Below, piece after piece: positions 45,518 through 56,823 of a stretch of DNA of 64,000 bases; position 1 is the stretch's first letter, and each line of letters begins with the position of its first letter. The stretch lies in NCBI RefSeq assembly GCF_030272615.1, contig NC_081407.1, positions 318,400,456 to 318,464,455 of the forward strand, written 5' to 3'. The stretch is from Cryptomeria japonica (lineage: Eukaryota > Streptophyta > Pinopsida > Cupressales > Cupressaceae). The notes below the pieces were generated by a model, which ran no database searches, was not told where the DNA came from, and was given only the letters and a program-made list of their open reading frames with translations. The translations under genes and the position numbers were made by a program.

Positions 45518-45880
45518 ACAATAGCGCTACTCTGTGTGGAAACAAAAGCGCTATTTAACACGAAAGCGCTGAATAACCAATGAAAGCGCTAAAAGAAGTG
45601 CAAGCGTGCTTAAAAAAAGAGACAATAGCACTAAAAGAACACTATCAAACATAATTAATTATGTCAAACAATGACCTGAAAGCACTAAACTGGGAATGAT
45701 AGCGCTATTTAATGGTCAATAGCGCTAAAAGAGAGACAATAGCGCCAGTTGAGAGACAATAGCGCCAGTTGAGAGACAATAGCGCCAGTTGAGAGACAAT
45801 AGTGCTATAATTAGGAACAATAGCGCTAAAGTACCAACTTTTGAAGGTGCTAGAGTGTGAACAAAAACGCTTAAGCGTGA
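45518..45880 (-). repeat. Word array (AGCGCTATTG) in element 4 leader
   Basis: AGCGCT-centred words (plus strand CAATAGCGCT, AAAGCGCTAA) recur about fifteen times. At 45731-45800 a 20-bp unit, plus-strand form GAGAGACAATAGCGCCAGTT, is tandemly repeated three and a half times. It begins about 90 bp from the primer site, as in elements 1 and 2. Confidence 0.83.
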
Positions 45881-45933
45881 CCTGTGTGTCAATTAAAACA
45901 TGAAAAAGTTAGTAGTTTACAAAAAAATAAGAT

Positions 45934-45972
45934 ATCAGAAGGTTGCGTGTTCGATTCACGTTGGGTTCACCA
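45934..45972 (-). other. Element 4 over-long primer-binding site, complementary to tRNA-Trp
   Basis: Minus strand from 45972 reads TGGTGAACCCAACGTGAA and onward, two bases inside the LTR end. It is the complement of plant tRNA-Trp(CCA), as I recall it, for 39 nt with one mismatch. The match covers CCA, the acceptor strand, the whole T arm, the variable loop and the anticodon stem. Normal primer sites match about 8-18 nt. Read on the plus strand it looks like a tRNA 3' half ending in encoded CCA. Confidence 0.8.
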
Positions 45973-45974
45973 AA

Positions 45975-47451
45975 TGATGCTCTGCAAAAAGGATGGTTAG
46001 GACGACAAACACAAACAAATAGGCAAGAAACAAATTGTTAGTGTTACAAAATAAAAAATCAAACACTATCCTAAGCAAGCATATTAAGAGAGAGACTAAA
46101 AGCAAAATAGAGAGCTTAACAAAGAAAATAAATTCTCTAAGACATCTCCAAATGCCTTCCACCATGCTTATAACTTCTCCTCCCTTGTTCATCTCCTCTC
46201 CAAGTTCCCAAATGAGTGTAGCTCTCAGTAGCTTTTTGCACTATTCTAAATGTCTTATGGAGGTTCAATATTGTAGAATGGATGGTTATGAAAATGCAAA
46301 TGTGAATAAACTAAAATGACATATTATCTAATTATCTAATATTAATTTTAGCCCAAAATGACAAATATAGATGATTATACTAAATGCTCTCTAAAATTCA
46401 CTATAAGTTAGACGCATACAAGTTTTCGGGATCTGGACTATGAAGAAATCAACTTTATTTATAGGTAAAATGGAGCAATGGAGGGTTGAGATTGAGTAAT
46501 CTCATCAAGGGTCAAGATTGAGGGGTTTATGATCCATGTGAGGACTTTCAATCCAATCCCAGGATGACAAATGTCAACAAGAGATGGGTTGAAAGGAGAG
46601 GGAACAAGCATTAAATGTTTGACATGACTTGAGGGTTAACTTGGGAGGTAAGGTTAATGTTGAGTTGAAAGAATAAAGTCATTATCCAATAAATAATGTC
46701 TTTATCCAATGGATAAACTTTTGTGCAAGAGTTAGTGAGGATAATCATGGTCAAAGCAAAAATTGTTGAAGAGACCCATGGGTTAAATGAGGGTTGAGTT
46801 AGAGGGAAAGCCTCTAACCATGGGGGCAAGTGGATTTAACCATAAATGGTTATGTAAGAGCCATTAATGGTCATGTAAGAGCCATTAGTGGTTTGGAAGA
46901 CTTTAGAGGTTAACTTGTTGAACACATAAAGAATTAAATGCTTTTCAAAGACTTTGAAGGCTTTGAGAAGTGACCTCAAATTGCTTAGGAATGTGACTAT
47001 ATTTAGGAGATGGATTAGGCTAATTAGAAATGATTAGAAAGTGGTTAGAAGGGTCTAGAAGGGGATTTAGGATTGCAAGTGGGTTTGGTGGGTGAGGGGA
47101 AATAGGATTTTAATTAAAATAAAATTAATTTATTTCAATTGTGGTTGCAACTTGCATTTGTAGGAGAATGCAAGTGGGGGGGAGTTTAATGATTTAAATA
47201 AATATTTTAATTATTTATTTAAAAGAGGAAAGGGGATTAAATTAAATAAATAAGATTTATTCATTTAATTGATTGTGAATTTGGTTTAATGAATTATTTA
47301 AAATAAATTGAATAATTTATTTAATTAATAAGAGAATGGTTGAGGATGAATTAATTAAATGTTAATTTAATTAACTGTTGGCTAGTGGGTTTATTAATCA
47401 AATAAATAGTAAATATTCATTTAATTAAATGGACAGATTTATTTGACTACA
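45975..47451 (-). repeat. Element 4 5' LTR
   Basis: Starts TGTAGTCAAAT at 47451 on the minus strand and ends GCATCA at 45975 (1477 bp). Related to the element 1 LTRs through blocks such as CCATCTCCTAAATAT and GTCACTTCTCAAA. A TATA box lies at 46456-46463. No second copy is present. Confidence 0.88.
46456..46463 (-). promoter_or_regulatory. LTR TATA box (element 4)
   Basis: Minus-strand CTATAAATAAAG, at the position homologous to that of element 1. Confidence 0.6.
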
Positions 47452-47697
47452 ATATCTTATACTAATTAGGGAGTCATAATTAGGATATCATTTTCCCATT
47501 TTTAGTTGTTGATCTCATTATTTAAGACACAAATATTTTTCATCATTTCTTTTCTTTATGTGGAATATATATCTAATGTAATTATTTATATTTTTAATAA
47601 GAAAATACATTTATTGTAGTAATCATGTGGTTTTTTAATTTTATCTCTTGTCTAAGAGAAAGTATTGAAGATCATAACTCTAACATGGCATCAAAAT
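47452..47697 (+). repeat. Copia LTR end with decayed primer site
   Basis: The stretch ends ATCATAACTCTAACA (47671-47685), a usual copia LTR terminus, followed by TGGCATCAAAAT (47686-47697). That differs from the initiator-Met primer site TGGTATCAGAGC by four transitions. The LTR start is not seen; element 4 may have inserted within it. Confidence 0.4.
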
Positions 47698-48960
47698 TCT
47701 AGTTCTACAAATGTTTTGTTTAATTTTTCCAAGTTTTACACATAAGGGTATATACTAGTGTAAAAAAGAGCTCACAATCATACTAAATAGATTTCAAACC
47801 CCATAATTCGTATAGAGAACAAAAAATTTGGACTCAAGAGCTTCTAGAGTAATTTTTGAGGTTAAATGAATCTATGAACAGTAGTTTAAAAATGAATATT
47901 ATTTGATGTTGTGATTAATGTTTTAGGCATGGACAATGTTTTAGGTGTGAATAATGTTTTCAAGTATGAATAGGTTTTTTTGGTAATGAAGAGATTTTCT
48001 AGGGGCTATGAATAATGGTTTAAGCCTTGTGTAGTTTTGTCAAGCTTTTTTTGCTTGCTTAAAGGAATAGTTTCATGAAAATAGACATCAGTTGGGAATA
48101 CGATATCCAAATTTTAAAAAATAAATAGACATTGGAATGTTGATTCTATGATATAAAACATCTTTAAAACATGTACCCTAGCAATTGCAGCTACAACATG
48201 TGACAAAATTCCTCTATTATTTATCCTATGATAGATGCTCATACCTTATTCCAAAACTTCCAATTTGTAGTCTGTCAAATAGTCGGCGTGCCTTATCTCA
48301 TCTCACACATTTTGCATACATGACTGCCAGGGAAATTTTAGCTACACCAACTAATATAATTTGTGGACGTCCACCCCCTATTCCAAAGCTCCCATTTTTG
48401 CATAGGCTAGGGGATGTTGACAGAGCTTTACACCCGCCCTATTCCATGAGCCGATATTGCTCCCATTTTTGTAAAGCTCCCATTCTCGCAAACCCTATTC
48501 CATGAGTCGACATTTCTTGGAGGCATTAATCGATCAAACGGTTCACATGCCTCATCCAAAAGCTGGAGTACGTTGGAAATAAACATGACTATGTCGATGG
48601 AAACCTATTTGTTCCATGGGGTTTGATTCTGGGCAGGAATGTATGTTTAAGCCAAACCCGCCCATTATTATACTGCTGGGGGCGACAATGTGAGAATGGG
48701 AAGAGGCCATGAGAATAATGTTTGAAATGTCTTTGTCTTTTTTTTGTTTCAAGTAATGCCCGCAGTCATAGGAATTTTGACGAATGCGGGTACTTTTTGT
48801 AAAAAAACACAAATTTCATTGCCAATTCCTTCTCTGTCGAAACCAAATATTGAATTATCATTGGAATTCCAACGAATGCAGGCAATTTTAAAAAAAAAAA
48901 ATCAAATTTGGTCACAATATACCTTCTCTGTCAGAATTTTAGGCCAAATGTATTAGTGAC
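47698..48960. other. Unassigned DNA between copia remnant and element 3
   Basis: The first part would be the leader of the copia remnant. At 48180-48900 there are loose direct repeats (for example CCCTATTCCA with CTCCCATTTTTG) and no ORF with a domain. The sequence where the PMD domain of element 3 should lie is absent. Confidence 0.35.
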
Positions 48961-48999
48961 ATCATGGAGTATTATGTCACTTACAAGGTAGGTGGACAG

Positions 49000-50226
49000 T
49001 TCGACTTAGTACATGATATAGTGGGGGACATACCATTATATCCTCGAAGACACAAGAGGTGAGGAGTTGAGGCCCAACAATGAGTCCATTGGAGGGGAGG
49101 ACCAGCTTCTAGTCAGCACCGTATTTGGTTTGGGATGAGTGGAGGGGAGAGGGAAAGGATCCAGGGACTACTGGAGGTTAGAGGAGTTGGTGGGAGGGAT
49201 GTTTTCCAGTGGGTTTGACCATTCCTGGATTTTTGGAGGGTGATTAGCTACAACCGACAATAGATGAGGTAGTCGGCAGAGAGGATGATGCACCTGGTGA
49301 TAGCGTTTTGGCGGGAGTAGGGAAGGGTGCTGGCAGACAACAGTGGGGGGGTTAGGGTGGTATGGAGGAGAGAGCTTAGGGTGGGACAGGGACAAGTAGC
49401 AACACCAATGATAGGGGAGGCAGCCAAGGGAGGGGATGGTGGTGTAGAGAAGGTTGTACCTATGGATATTCCAGAGGCACATGTATATAGGGTACAATGC
49501 GAGAGGCTAGAGGAGGAGTGTCATAGGTTAATTTTGACAGACTCCAATTGCAGAGAGATGCCACCCGACTACACTCTCTTGAGGATGAGCTACAGATTGA
49601 GAGAGCTAAGAGATAGAGCTTGGAGGTAGAGGTTGAGTGGTTGCGGCAAGAGGTGGGAGGTTTGATAGAGAGCCTCCAAACAACGAGGGCGAAGGTGGAT
49701 GATCTAAGGATGGATAGGGAGGAGTCAGAGCAGATGATGGAGGAGGATAGGTCAGGGACCACCATTGGGGCATTACATGATTCTCTTTGACTACAAGATG
49801 AGGAGTTAGAGGGGCTGTGGGCAAGGGTGCATAGGGCAGAGGCAGATGCTACACGCCTGTAGGGGGAGAGGGATGCAACATGCCAAATGTTGGTCCCCAT
49901 AGGGATTCAGAAGATGCATTCTAATATGATGCAACAAAGGGAGAGGGCAGAGAGGGCAGATCGAGAGGCAACCTATTATAGATAGTTATACCACATAGTG
50001 GTACCTGCAAAGCAATGAGAAACTTCGTACACTAAGAGTGTGCGATCTGACAGGACACACAACCGACGACCCACACAGAGCCAATCAATGGGTGGAATAT
50101 TGGTGGGTTTTAGGCCACCTAGGGAAGGAGGGACAGGAGGAGGTGATGAGGAGGGGGCTGGGGAGACAGGTGGCGAGAGCTAGCTCCATTTTGGCTTATG
50201 TGTTATATTTTGACCCTTCGGGATGA
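49000..50226 (+). pseudogene. C-terminal part of the antisense gene of element 3
   Basis: Plus strand, antisense to pol. Frameshifted coiled-coil segments (for example RVQCERLEEECHRLI near 49490, then LEVEVEWLRQEVGGLIESL near 49630) are followed by TYYR-LYHIVVPAKQ and SYTKS near 49970-50040, matching the YWR...VP...QR..SFT tail of the antisense genes in elements 1 and 2. Several TAG stops are present. The PMD itself is missing upstream. Confidence 0.6.
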
Positions 50227-50259
50227 TGATTGTATTATGACAGACATATTCATTTTTTT

Positions 50260-51070
50260 GAACTATATATATGATTTTTGCGGTGGTTATACATGTATTT
50301 TATAATGGACATTACAATGGACTTTATGTTTTATTATTTTATGATGTGATGCATGTATGATGATTATGGATGTATTGTGCTGACCTATTTGTGATGTAGG
50401 ATGGATGCTTATATATCAATGCTTATGATGTGTTACTAACATGTTCATGGATGCAGGATGATTAATTATGTGGGCGCATATGTTTCTAAGATATTTTGAT
50501 GTGTATATATGTTGTATATGAGTATGTTTAATGTATAATGGATATGATGATGAGAGAAAATGAATATGAAATGTAATGATAAATGTGGATGCAAATTATT
50601 AATGATTTATGAACAATGATAAATTAGTCTAAATGAGTAATAAATGCAATCTAAATGAGTGATAAATATAATCTAAATGGGAAATGAATGATAAATGCAA
50701 TGCAACCTACACAGATAATGCAATCTAAATGATTAATGCTATGCAAATAATGAGATCTAAATGAATGATGAAATGAATGAATAACACAATGTAAATGGAT
50801 GATTAATGCAAGATGAACGATGAATGTAATCTAAATGAATGATTGTAATCTAAATGGATAATGCCATGTAATATGAATGGATAATGTAACCTAAATGGCG
50901 TAACTTAAATGAATGATAGATGCAAGATGAATGAGAAATGTTTTAAATGCAATGCAATCTATAAGGATAGTGCAATCTAAGTGGTTAATGCTTATGGAAA
51001 TGATTAATGGATAATGTAATCTAAGTGAGTAATGCAATGTAACCTAAATGAGTAATGGAAAATGTTTTTG
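50260..51070 (+). repeat. ATG-rich degenerate repeat tract (element 3)
   Basis: GATG/AATG-rich sequence, and from about 50590 to 51070 a degenerate unit near AATGCAATCTAAATGAATG recurs many times. It follows the antisense frame, as in elements 1 and 2, and is the most expanded of the three tracts. Confidence 0.65.
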
Positions 51071-51965
51071 TGAATATGTCGATAATAATACAATGACCTT
51101 AGATAGAAATAGAAGAATAGGAGGAAAAACTAAAGACTCCACGGGGTTACTAGATGAATGGAATTAGGAATTTATGGAATGATGGAGAGAGTTGTGCACA
51201 AAAGATGTGGAGAGCCAACCTAGTTTAATATTTCCCTAGGTAACTCGCACCACTGATTATAGGAACCAGGATTCCATGAGAAACCCAAGGCGTGGACTGA
51301 CCTGCAGACAAGCGGGAATTCCCTACACACAATACGCAAGTGTTGATAAACACTACTACCAGGTCGTCAGTTCATACAAGAGAGATCCAAAACACACCAT
51401 TCCATGAAAATATTCCCCAGTATGCACCTATTGTAAACATACCCGGATATGGAAGATCCGGGCAGTCGTAGGATAAAAGATGCAAGCCAAAAATGAAAAT
51501 CTAAGAAATCAAACAAGTCACCGATACATGACCAACTGATTTCTCTTTCCAGGAGTAGGATTAGGATGAAGAATTAAACTATCGAGCGAGGGAAGGATTC
51601 ATCCCCAAGCCAAAGAATGGGGTGGGTGAGATGGACTAGGCATTTGACCAAATGACCATGAGGACCGACCTGTGGATGTAGGACTAACATCAAGACTTGA
51701 TGAAGCTCACATGGAGGCACAAGCTTAGGAATAGGAGATAAAAGCTCAGTTGGATGGGATAAAGCTCAGTTTGATGGGGTATCCTTATTCATGATTTGGG
51801 CAAAGACTCATCATCATACGAGTGATTATTCTACCAGGAGTGTGGTAGGGAGTTTGGGTGAATTTTATGGTGGGAAGACTAGATAGCGATGATTATTGAT
51901 ATCAAATGGGCTGGTGGTGAGGGGGTTTTGACCTGCTAGACAATAGATCCAAATTATTTACCTTA
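51071..51965. other. Element 3 region between ATG-rich tract and post-pol block
   Basis: No domain on either strand. Confidence 0.45.
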
Positions 51966-52095
51966 GCACCTGGATGTAGGTTTTCACCAAGGTACTTGCC
52001 CATAGCACCACGACGTGGTTTTCACTAATGGACAAATTAATTCTTCTTTACTTTTTTTTTTGCAAGGCGTCTGTTTTCCAGGTTTTCACCAGAGT
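51966..52095 (-). other. Conserved post-pol blocks (element 3)
   Basis: 52060-52095 reads on the minus strand CTCTGGTGAAAACCTGG, then AAAACAGACGCC, about 105 nt after the pol stop and behind an A-rich tract. 51966-52032 contains the second pair of GTGAAAACC motifs and CCACGTCGTGG. Both correspond to 16313-16462 of element 2. Confidence 0.65.
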
Positions 52096-52199
52096 GGCGA
52101 TATTTTTTCAGGATCTTTTTTCTTATTTTTTTGTTTTGTGTTTTTCTTGATTTATTTTTTATTTTTTATTTTTTTTGACAATTGATGACCTTCTAAGGA

Positions 52200-54857
52200 C
52201 TAGGCATATAATCTCTTTAGGTGCATGATTTTCATTGGATCAGCCAAGGGATCTCCTTTAGGAGTAGCCAATTGATATGCCCCTGATCCATACTTTGTTG
52301 TGATCACATATGGTCCAAGCCAATTAGGCCCAAACTTGTCTTTCTTCTCTCTTTCTTGAAGGTTTCTCTGATTTTCCATGAGGGAAAGATCACCGACTTC
52401 AAATTCCCAGGTTCTGACCTTCTTGTGGTAACTCAAGCGTAGGCGATTATGATATACCCGAAGATGGTTTAAGGCCTTGAGGCACCTTTCATCCAATAGT
52501 TCTAGCTCTTGTAGTCTAGCAACTCTATATTCCTTGTCTAGGAGGATATTCTGCAGTGACACCCTTAGGGAGGGGAACTCGATCTCAAGAGGGAGAATGA
52601 CTTCAGAGCCAAAGACAAGGGAATACATGGTGTGGCACCTGTGGGGGTACTTATGGAGGTGTGGTAAGCCCACATAGCAGGATGGAGTTGGAGGTGCCAA
52701 TAACAACTAGCTTCATTGACTGTCTTTTTGAGGATTTTTATTAAGGTTTTGTTAGAAGCCTCAACTTGACCATTACCTTGTGGGTAATATGGAGTGGAGA
52801 AGTGGGGTTGGATATCAAATTTTTGACAGAGCTCTTTAACATCCTGATTTTTGAATGATCTATCGTTATCTGTGATGATAACTTTGGGGATTCCATATCG
52901 ACACGTCAAGTAGTTCAAAATGAATTTGGAGATCTATTTACCAGTGGTGAAGGTAAGAGGGATGGCCTCCACCCACTTGGTCAAGTATTCATTGGCAGTG
53001 ATAATGAATTTATGACCATTGGAGGATGTAGGGTGGATTTTCCCAATGAGATCGATCCCCCACTGTGAGAAGGGCCAAGTTGTAATGAATGACTACAATT
53101 CTTGTGATGAAGCGTGGATCTTGCTGCCATGTTTCTAGCAAGGGATACATTTCTTCACATAATTGTATGCATCTACTTCCATTGTAGGCTAGTAGTATCT
53201 TGTTCGCAAGAGCTTTCTATACAAAGTGAGCCCACTTGAGTGTGCCCCACAGATACCTTCATGCACTTCATGTAGTGCCCACTCAACCTCTTGTTTCTCT
53301 AAACACCTTAGGAGGGAACCATCAAAATGCCTTCTAAGTAGGATATCTCCAAGGATAATGTAACGAGCACATCGACAGATGAAGGTTTGTTGTTGGGTTT
53401 TGGTAAGGTGTGATGGAATGGTGTTGTATTTAAGGTAAGTGAAGGTCTCTTGATACCAGGGTGATTCCAGACCAACAAGTACGCACACCATTTCAGACTC
53501 TCGTAAATCATATGTCAGTATGAAGAGTTGCTTGACCAAGAACTCACACTTCTAACTATGTCCCGACATCTGAAGGAGGGAGCCAATAGTGGCCATTGCA
53601 TCTGCAACTCTGTTGTTTGTTCGTGGAATTTGATCAAACTTGATTGATGTAAAATGTTTCTTGAGATCTTCAACCAAACTGCGAAAGGGAAGAAGCTTGT
53701 CATCTTTTGTTTGATATTCGTCATTGACTTGTTTAATGACAAGTTGGGAATCACCATATACATGTAATTCCAATATCTTCCATTGGATAGCCAAGCGTAG
53801 TCCAATAATTAGTGCTTCATATTCTGCGTTGTTGTTGGTACATGCAAAGGCTATCTTGTATGATTTTGGGATGCAATCTCCTTGAGGTGTGATCAATAGT
53901 ATTCCTGCCCTCGATCCGTTTTGGGTGCAAGAACCATCAAACTACAACTGCCATGTGGAGGATGTAGTGATAGTCATTATGAATTCGTCTGGAAATTCTG
54001 TAAGGATCAGATGGTCACCTAGAAGTGGAGCATCAACCAATTGGTTTGCTATTACCTATCCTTTTATTTCTTTTATGTCCGAATATTCAATGTCAAATTC
54101 ACTTAACAACATGACCCATTTAGCGGTTCTGCCAGTGAGAGAAAATTTGGACAAGAGGTATTTGAGAGGGTCAATCTTAGCAATCAGTTTTGTTTTGTTG
54201 TTAAGCATGTAGTGCTGAAGCTTTTGCATGCTAAAGACAAGTGCTAAGCATGCTCTTTCAATAGGGGTATAATTGATCTCATACCCTACTAGTGTGTGAC
54301 TAATGTAGTATATAGCATGCTCCTTTCCCTGATCATCTGCTTGTGCCAAGAATGCCCCCAATGCCACTGCAGTAGCAAATATGTACAAAAGAAGTGACTT
54401 TCCTGGAATTGGAGGCATGAGAACCAGAAGCGATGCAAGATATTCCTTAAGCTTCTCAAAAGCCTTTTGACACAGGCAGTCCTATTTGAATATGGTAACT
54501 TTGCGTAATAAGTGAGCAAATGGGTGACATTTATCTGCAAGTTGTGAGATGAAGCATTTGATAGACTGGAGCTTTCCTTGGAGACTACACAACTGTCTAA
54601 GGTTCTTGAGATGAAGCATCTGATAGACTGGAGCTTTCCTTGGAGACTACACAACTGTCTAAGGTTCTTCAGGGGAGACATTTCCATTATAGCTTTCACC
54701 TTTGCAGGATCCACCTCTATGCCTCTGCGGGAAACGATGAAACCTAGTAGTGTTCCTGATGTGACACCAAAGACACATTTCTTAGGATTGAGGCACAGTT
54801 TGTATTTTTCCAATCTTTCAAAAATTTGCCTTACGATAGGGATGTGCTCATATTGAA
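52200..54857 (-). pseudogene. pol: Element 3 RT end, RNase H domains and integrase
   Basis: Begins within RT (LNPKKCVFGVTSGTLLGFIVS), then first RNase H (LLLYIFATAVALGAFLAQ to EFDIEYSD), archaeal-like RNase H (EYEALIIGLRLAIQW, YGDSQLVIKQ, NRVADAMATIGSLL) and integrase (HEVHEGICGAHSSG, CIPC, IDLIGKIHP, ITDNDRSF, QVEASNKT, GPNWLGPY). It is broken by TAG, TGA and frameshifts. The YVDD segment of RT is missing. Confidence 0.88.
54546..54669. repeat. 62-bp tandem duplication in element 3 RT
   Basis: 54546-54607 is repeated at 54608-54669 with one mismatch. The 62-bp length is not a multiple of three, so it shifts the frame. It is probably a late replication-slippage event. Confidence 0.9.
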
Positions 54858-55870
54858 TTTAATTAATATTGTCACTATAGTCCAGTAATTGATAAATCAA
54901 TATACTCTTATTCTTCCAAGGTCCCCAAATTTAATTCTTCCTAAATCTCCCCTTTAATTAATTCATCTCAATCAATTAATTAATCCAGGTGATTCCTACA
55001 AATCACCTTTTCCTAATCCATCATTGACCTAATTAATTATTCTAGAAGCACCCCTAATTTCACTTATCATTATTCTTCTGATTTTTAATTCCCTCCACTC
55101 ATTCTCTTTCCTAGTCAAATCCTCCTACAAATCCCACTTTCCCTAATCCCACCTAATCATTCTTTTAATATATCCTCTAATGAATTGCTAGTGGCTAATC
55201 CGCATGATTAGCCACAAAGCCAACTCCTTGTCCCCTCATTCACCCACCTTCCTTAACTACCCTTTTCCTAGGTGAATGTGAGATTTTTAAAATCTCACAT
55301 TCCTCTAGGTATCCCTTCACCCAAGGAATTTTTAATTCCTTTCTATTCCTCCAATCCCTATGAGCATTCTTTTAAGGAATGTTTAATTCCTTCTCCTCAT
55401 CACTCAAGTAATATTTTATTCCTTTTCTCTTCTCTAGGTGCATTGGGAAGCCTTCCCAATGAACCTTGAGGAGCGTGGAGACAAGAAATGCCTTTATGGC
55501 TTGGACTCCACACTTGTCTTGTCAGCCCAGTTTGGGCTATGTGTGGGCTCTCATGCAATCTTGACCCTCCATCTTGGATCAATTGTAACCCTTCATTTCC
55601 TCCACTATTCTTCTATAAATTGGAGACTCCACTGCTTCATTTGACATCTCCAAGTTATCCAAGTTCATGCTGCCAATTTGAGCCTAAAAAATCATCCAAG
55701 TATCTAAACTCTAGCAAAATTTCCATTCACCTATCACTTAGCCAATTTCCCATCCATTCAATCTCATCATCCAATACCTTGTGCACAATATTGGTAAGCC
55801 AACTACATAAAATAAAGGAGCACATCCAATCAGGTTGAAGACAAGGGCACAAGTTCAACCTCATCAAGCT
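54858..55870 (+). repeat. LTR-like block with TATA box
   Basis: The AATTAATTAATCC-rich first half, a C/T-rich middle and a TATA box (CTATAAATTGGAGACTCC at 55613) resemble a gypsy U3-R in layout. No partner, primer site or target duplication is found. It abuts the truncated end of element 3, so it could be a solo LTR or an unrelated promoter-bearing repeat. Confidence 0.35.
55614..55620 (+). promoter_or_regulatory. TATA-like box in LTR-like block
   Basis: TATAAAT within TTCTTCTATAAATTGGAG. Promoter use is inferred from the motif only. Confidence 0.4.
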
Positions 55871-56560
55871 CAATCCGAAGGAGAAGGAGAAGATATAAGG
55901 TATAATGGTCTTTTGATGTTTTTAATGTTTTATTGCTTATTTCATTGTATTTGATCATTATATCCTCTTTCCATCTTTCCCCCTCTTAAAAATATTTGAA
56001 AAGTATACAGACGTGCATCCATATAAATAAATTTTTATCATTATGATAGAGGACATCATAAATGAAATTCTAATCAAAATTAATTTAAAATATTTCTTGA
56101 TCATTACAAATAAAAATTCAACATTCAAATCTTAAAAGAATATCTATATATTCAAGTAAGTGCCAAATTTATGGTTATGACATGCAACCATTGATCTTTC
56201 TTCGAGGATATCTTTTATCTACAATTTCCTTATCTTATGGTCAATGTTATTGAATTTTTCAATATCTTGACAAGAGGTAGTGGCCGCGGTTTATATTTTT
56301 TCTCACGAATCTATAAAATACCACAAAATAAAAGCTCTCATTACAACCAAAGAATCTTCAATGTTTATTGAGAAAGGTCATTCCCCTCTCAACAAAACCA
56401 ATAACTCTCAAAATAAATGTTGAAAACAAGGTGAATGAAAGTTGCAATATTAACGTATGCAAGTGATACTTGCAAATCTAAAAAATAAGATTAGCAAATT
56501 GAGATTATGTGATTACACATTCAACATTCATATAAAAATCAACAAACTATAAGACACCAA
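55871..56560. other. AT-rich spacer
   Basis: Nothing supportable as a gene or repeat. Confidence 0.45.
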
Positions 56561-56575
56561 CTTTACATGGAGAAA
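56561..56575. other. SINE target-site duplication, left copy
   Basis: CTTTACATGGAGAAA, repeated exactly at 56809-56823. Confidence 0.92.
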
Positions 56576-56808
56576 TTGTCTTCGGACATGTAGTGTCGTG
56601 GTTAAAACACATCGTTGGTGAAGCGACCACCAAGGTTCAAACCCTTGCTAGGCCATTGTGCTCGTAGGCCTTGTGTCTTCGCTGGGCCGTTGTGCTCGCA
56701 CTAGTTCATAGCTCCAGATCAAAAGTGTTTCATGTGGAGCTGGAGGGCGTGTCATGCCAGCATCACCGGTCACGTTAAAAAGTTTACCAGACATTATTTA
56801 AAAAAAAT
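56576..56808 (+). mobile_element. tRNA-derived SINE
   Basis: 233 bp between perfect 15-bp duplications. A box-like TAGTGTCGTGG (56591-56601) and B box GGTTCAAACCC (56634-56644) sit 33 bp apart, as in RNA polymerase III promoters of tRNA genes. The 3' end is A-rich (TTATTTAAAAAAAAT). No ORF, as expected. It would be mobilised by a LINE enzyme. Confidence 0.88.
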
Positions 56809-56823
56809 CTTTACATGGAGAAA
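56809..56823. other. SINE target-site duplication, right copy
   Basis: Identical to 56561-56575. Confidence 0.92.

Larger units (their letters stand above)
42190..47451 (-). mobile_element. Element 4: 3'-truncated relative of element 1
   Basis: Minus strand, in order: 5' LTR (47451-45975), primer site complementary to tRNA-Trp, leader with a word array, gag to about 42190, then a break. No pol, 3' LTR or target duplication is found. LTR text, gag sequence and parts of the leader are related to element 1, but the primer site is different. The ATATC at 47452 also occurs at 42172-42176, but without an LTR end there, so I do not treat it as a target duplication. Confidence 0.85.
48961..54857 (-). 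mobile_element. Element 3: fragment of a Tat-type retrotransposon
   Basis: Minus-strand pol from RT (54857) to the end of integrase (52200), then the 3' region with the post-pol block, an ATG-rich tract and the C-terminal part of an antisense gene. LTRs, gag, protease and most of RT are absent, and both ends are unclear. It is most similar in plan to element 2. Confidence 0.85.

Noticed and set aside
45731-45800. CRISPR-like repeat array
   Set aside because: The 20-bp units are directly adjacent, without spacers, inside a plant retrotransposon leader.
45934-45972. Partial tRNA-Trp gene
   Set aside because: Only the 3' half is present, with encoded CCA, no A box and no 5' acceptor strand. 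It sits two bases from an LTR end, so a primer site explains it.
45975-47451. 3' LTR of element 3
   Set aside because: No polypurine tract adjoins it at 47452, and a primer site and gag follow on the other side, so it is the 5' LTR of element 4.
48185-48505. 106-codon ORF near element 3
   Set aside because: No domain, and its text contains loose repeats. I could not link it to the missing PMD part.
54858-55870. 5' LTR of element 3
   Set aside because: Element 3 is on the minus strand and would need its LTR in that orientation with a primer site and gag. The TATA box here points to the plus strand.
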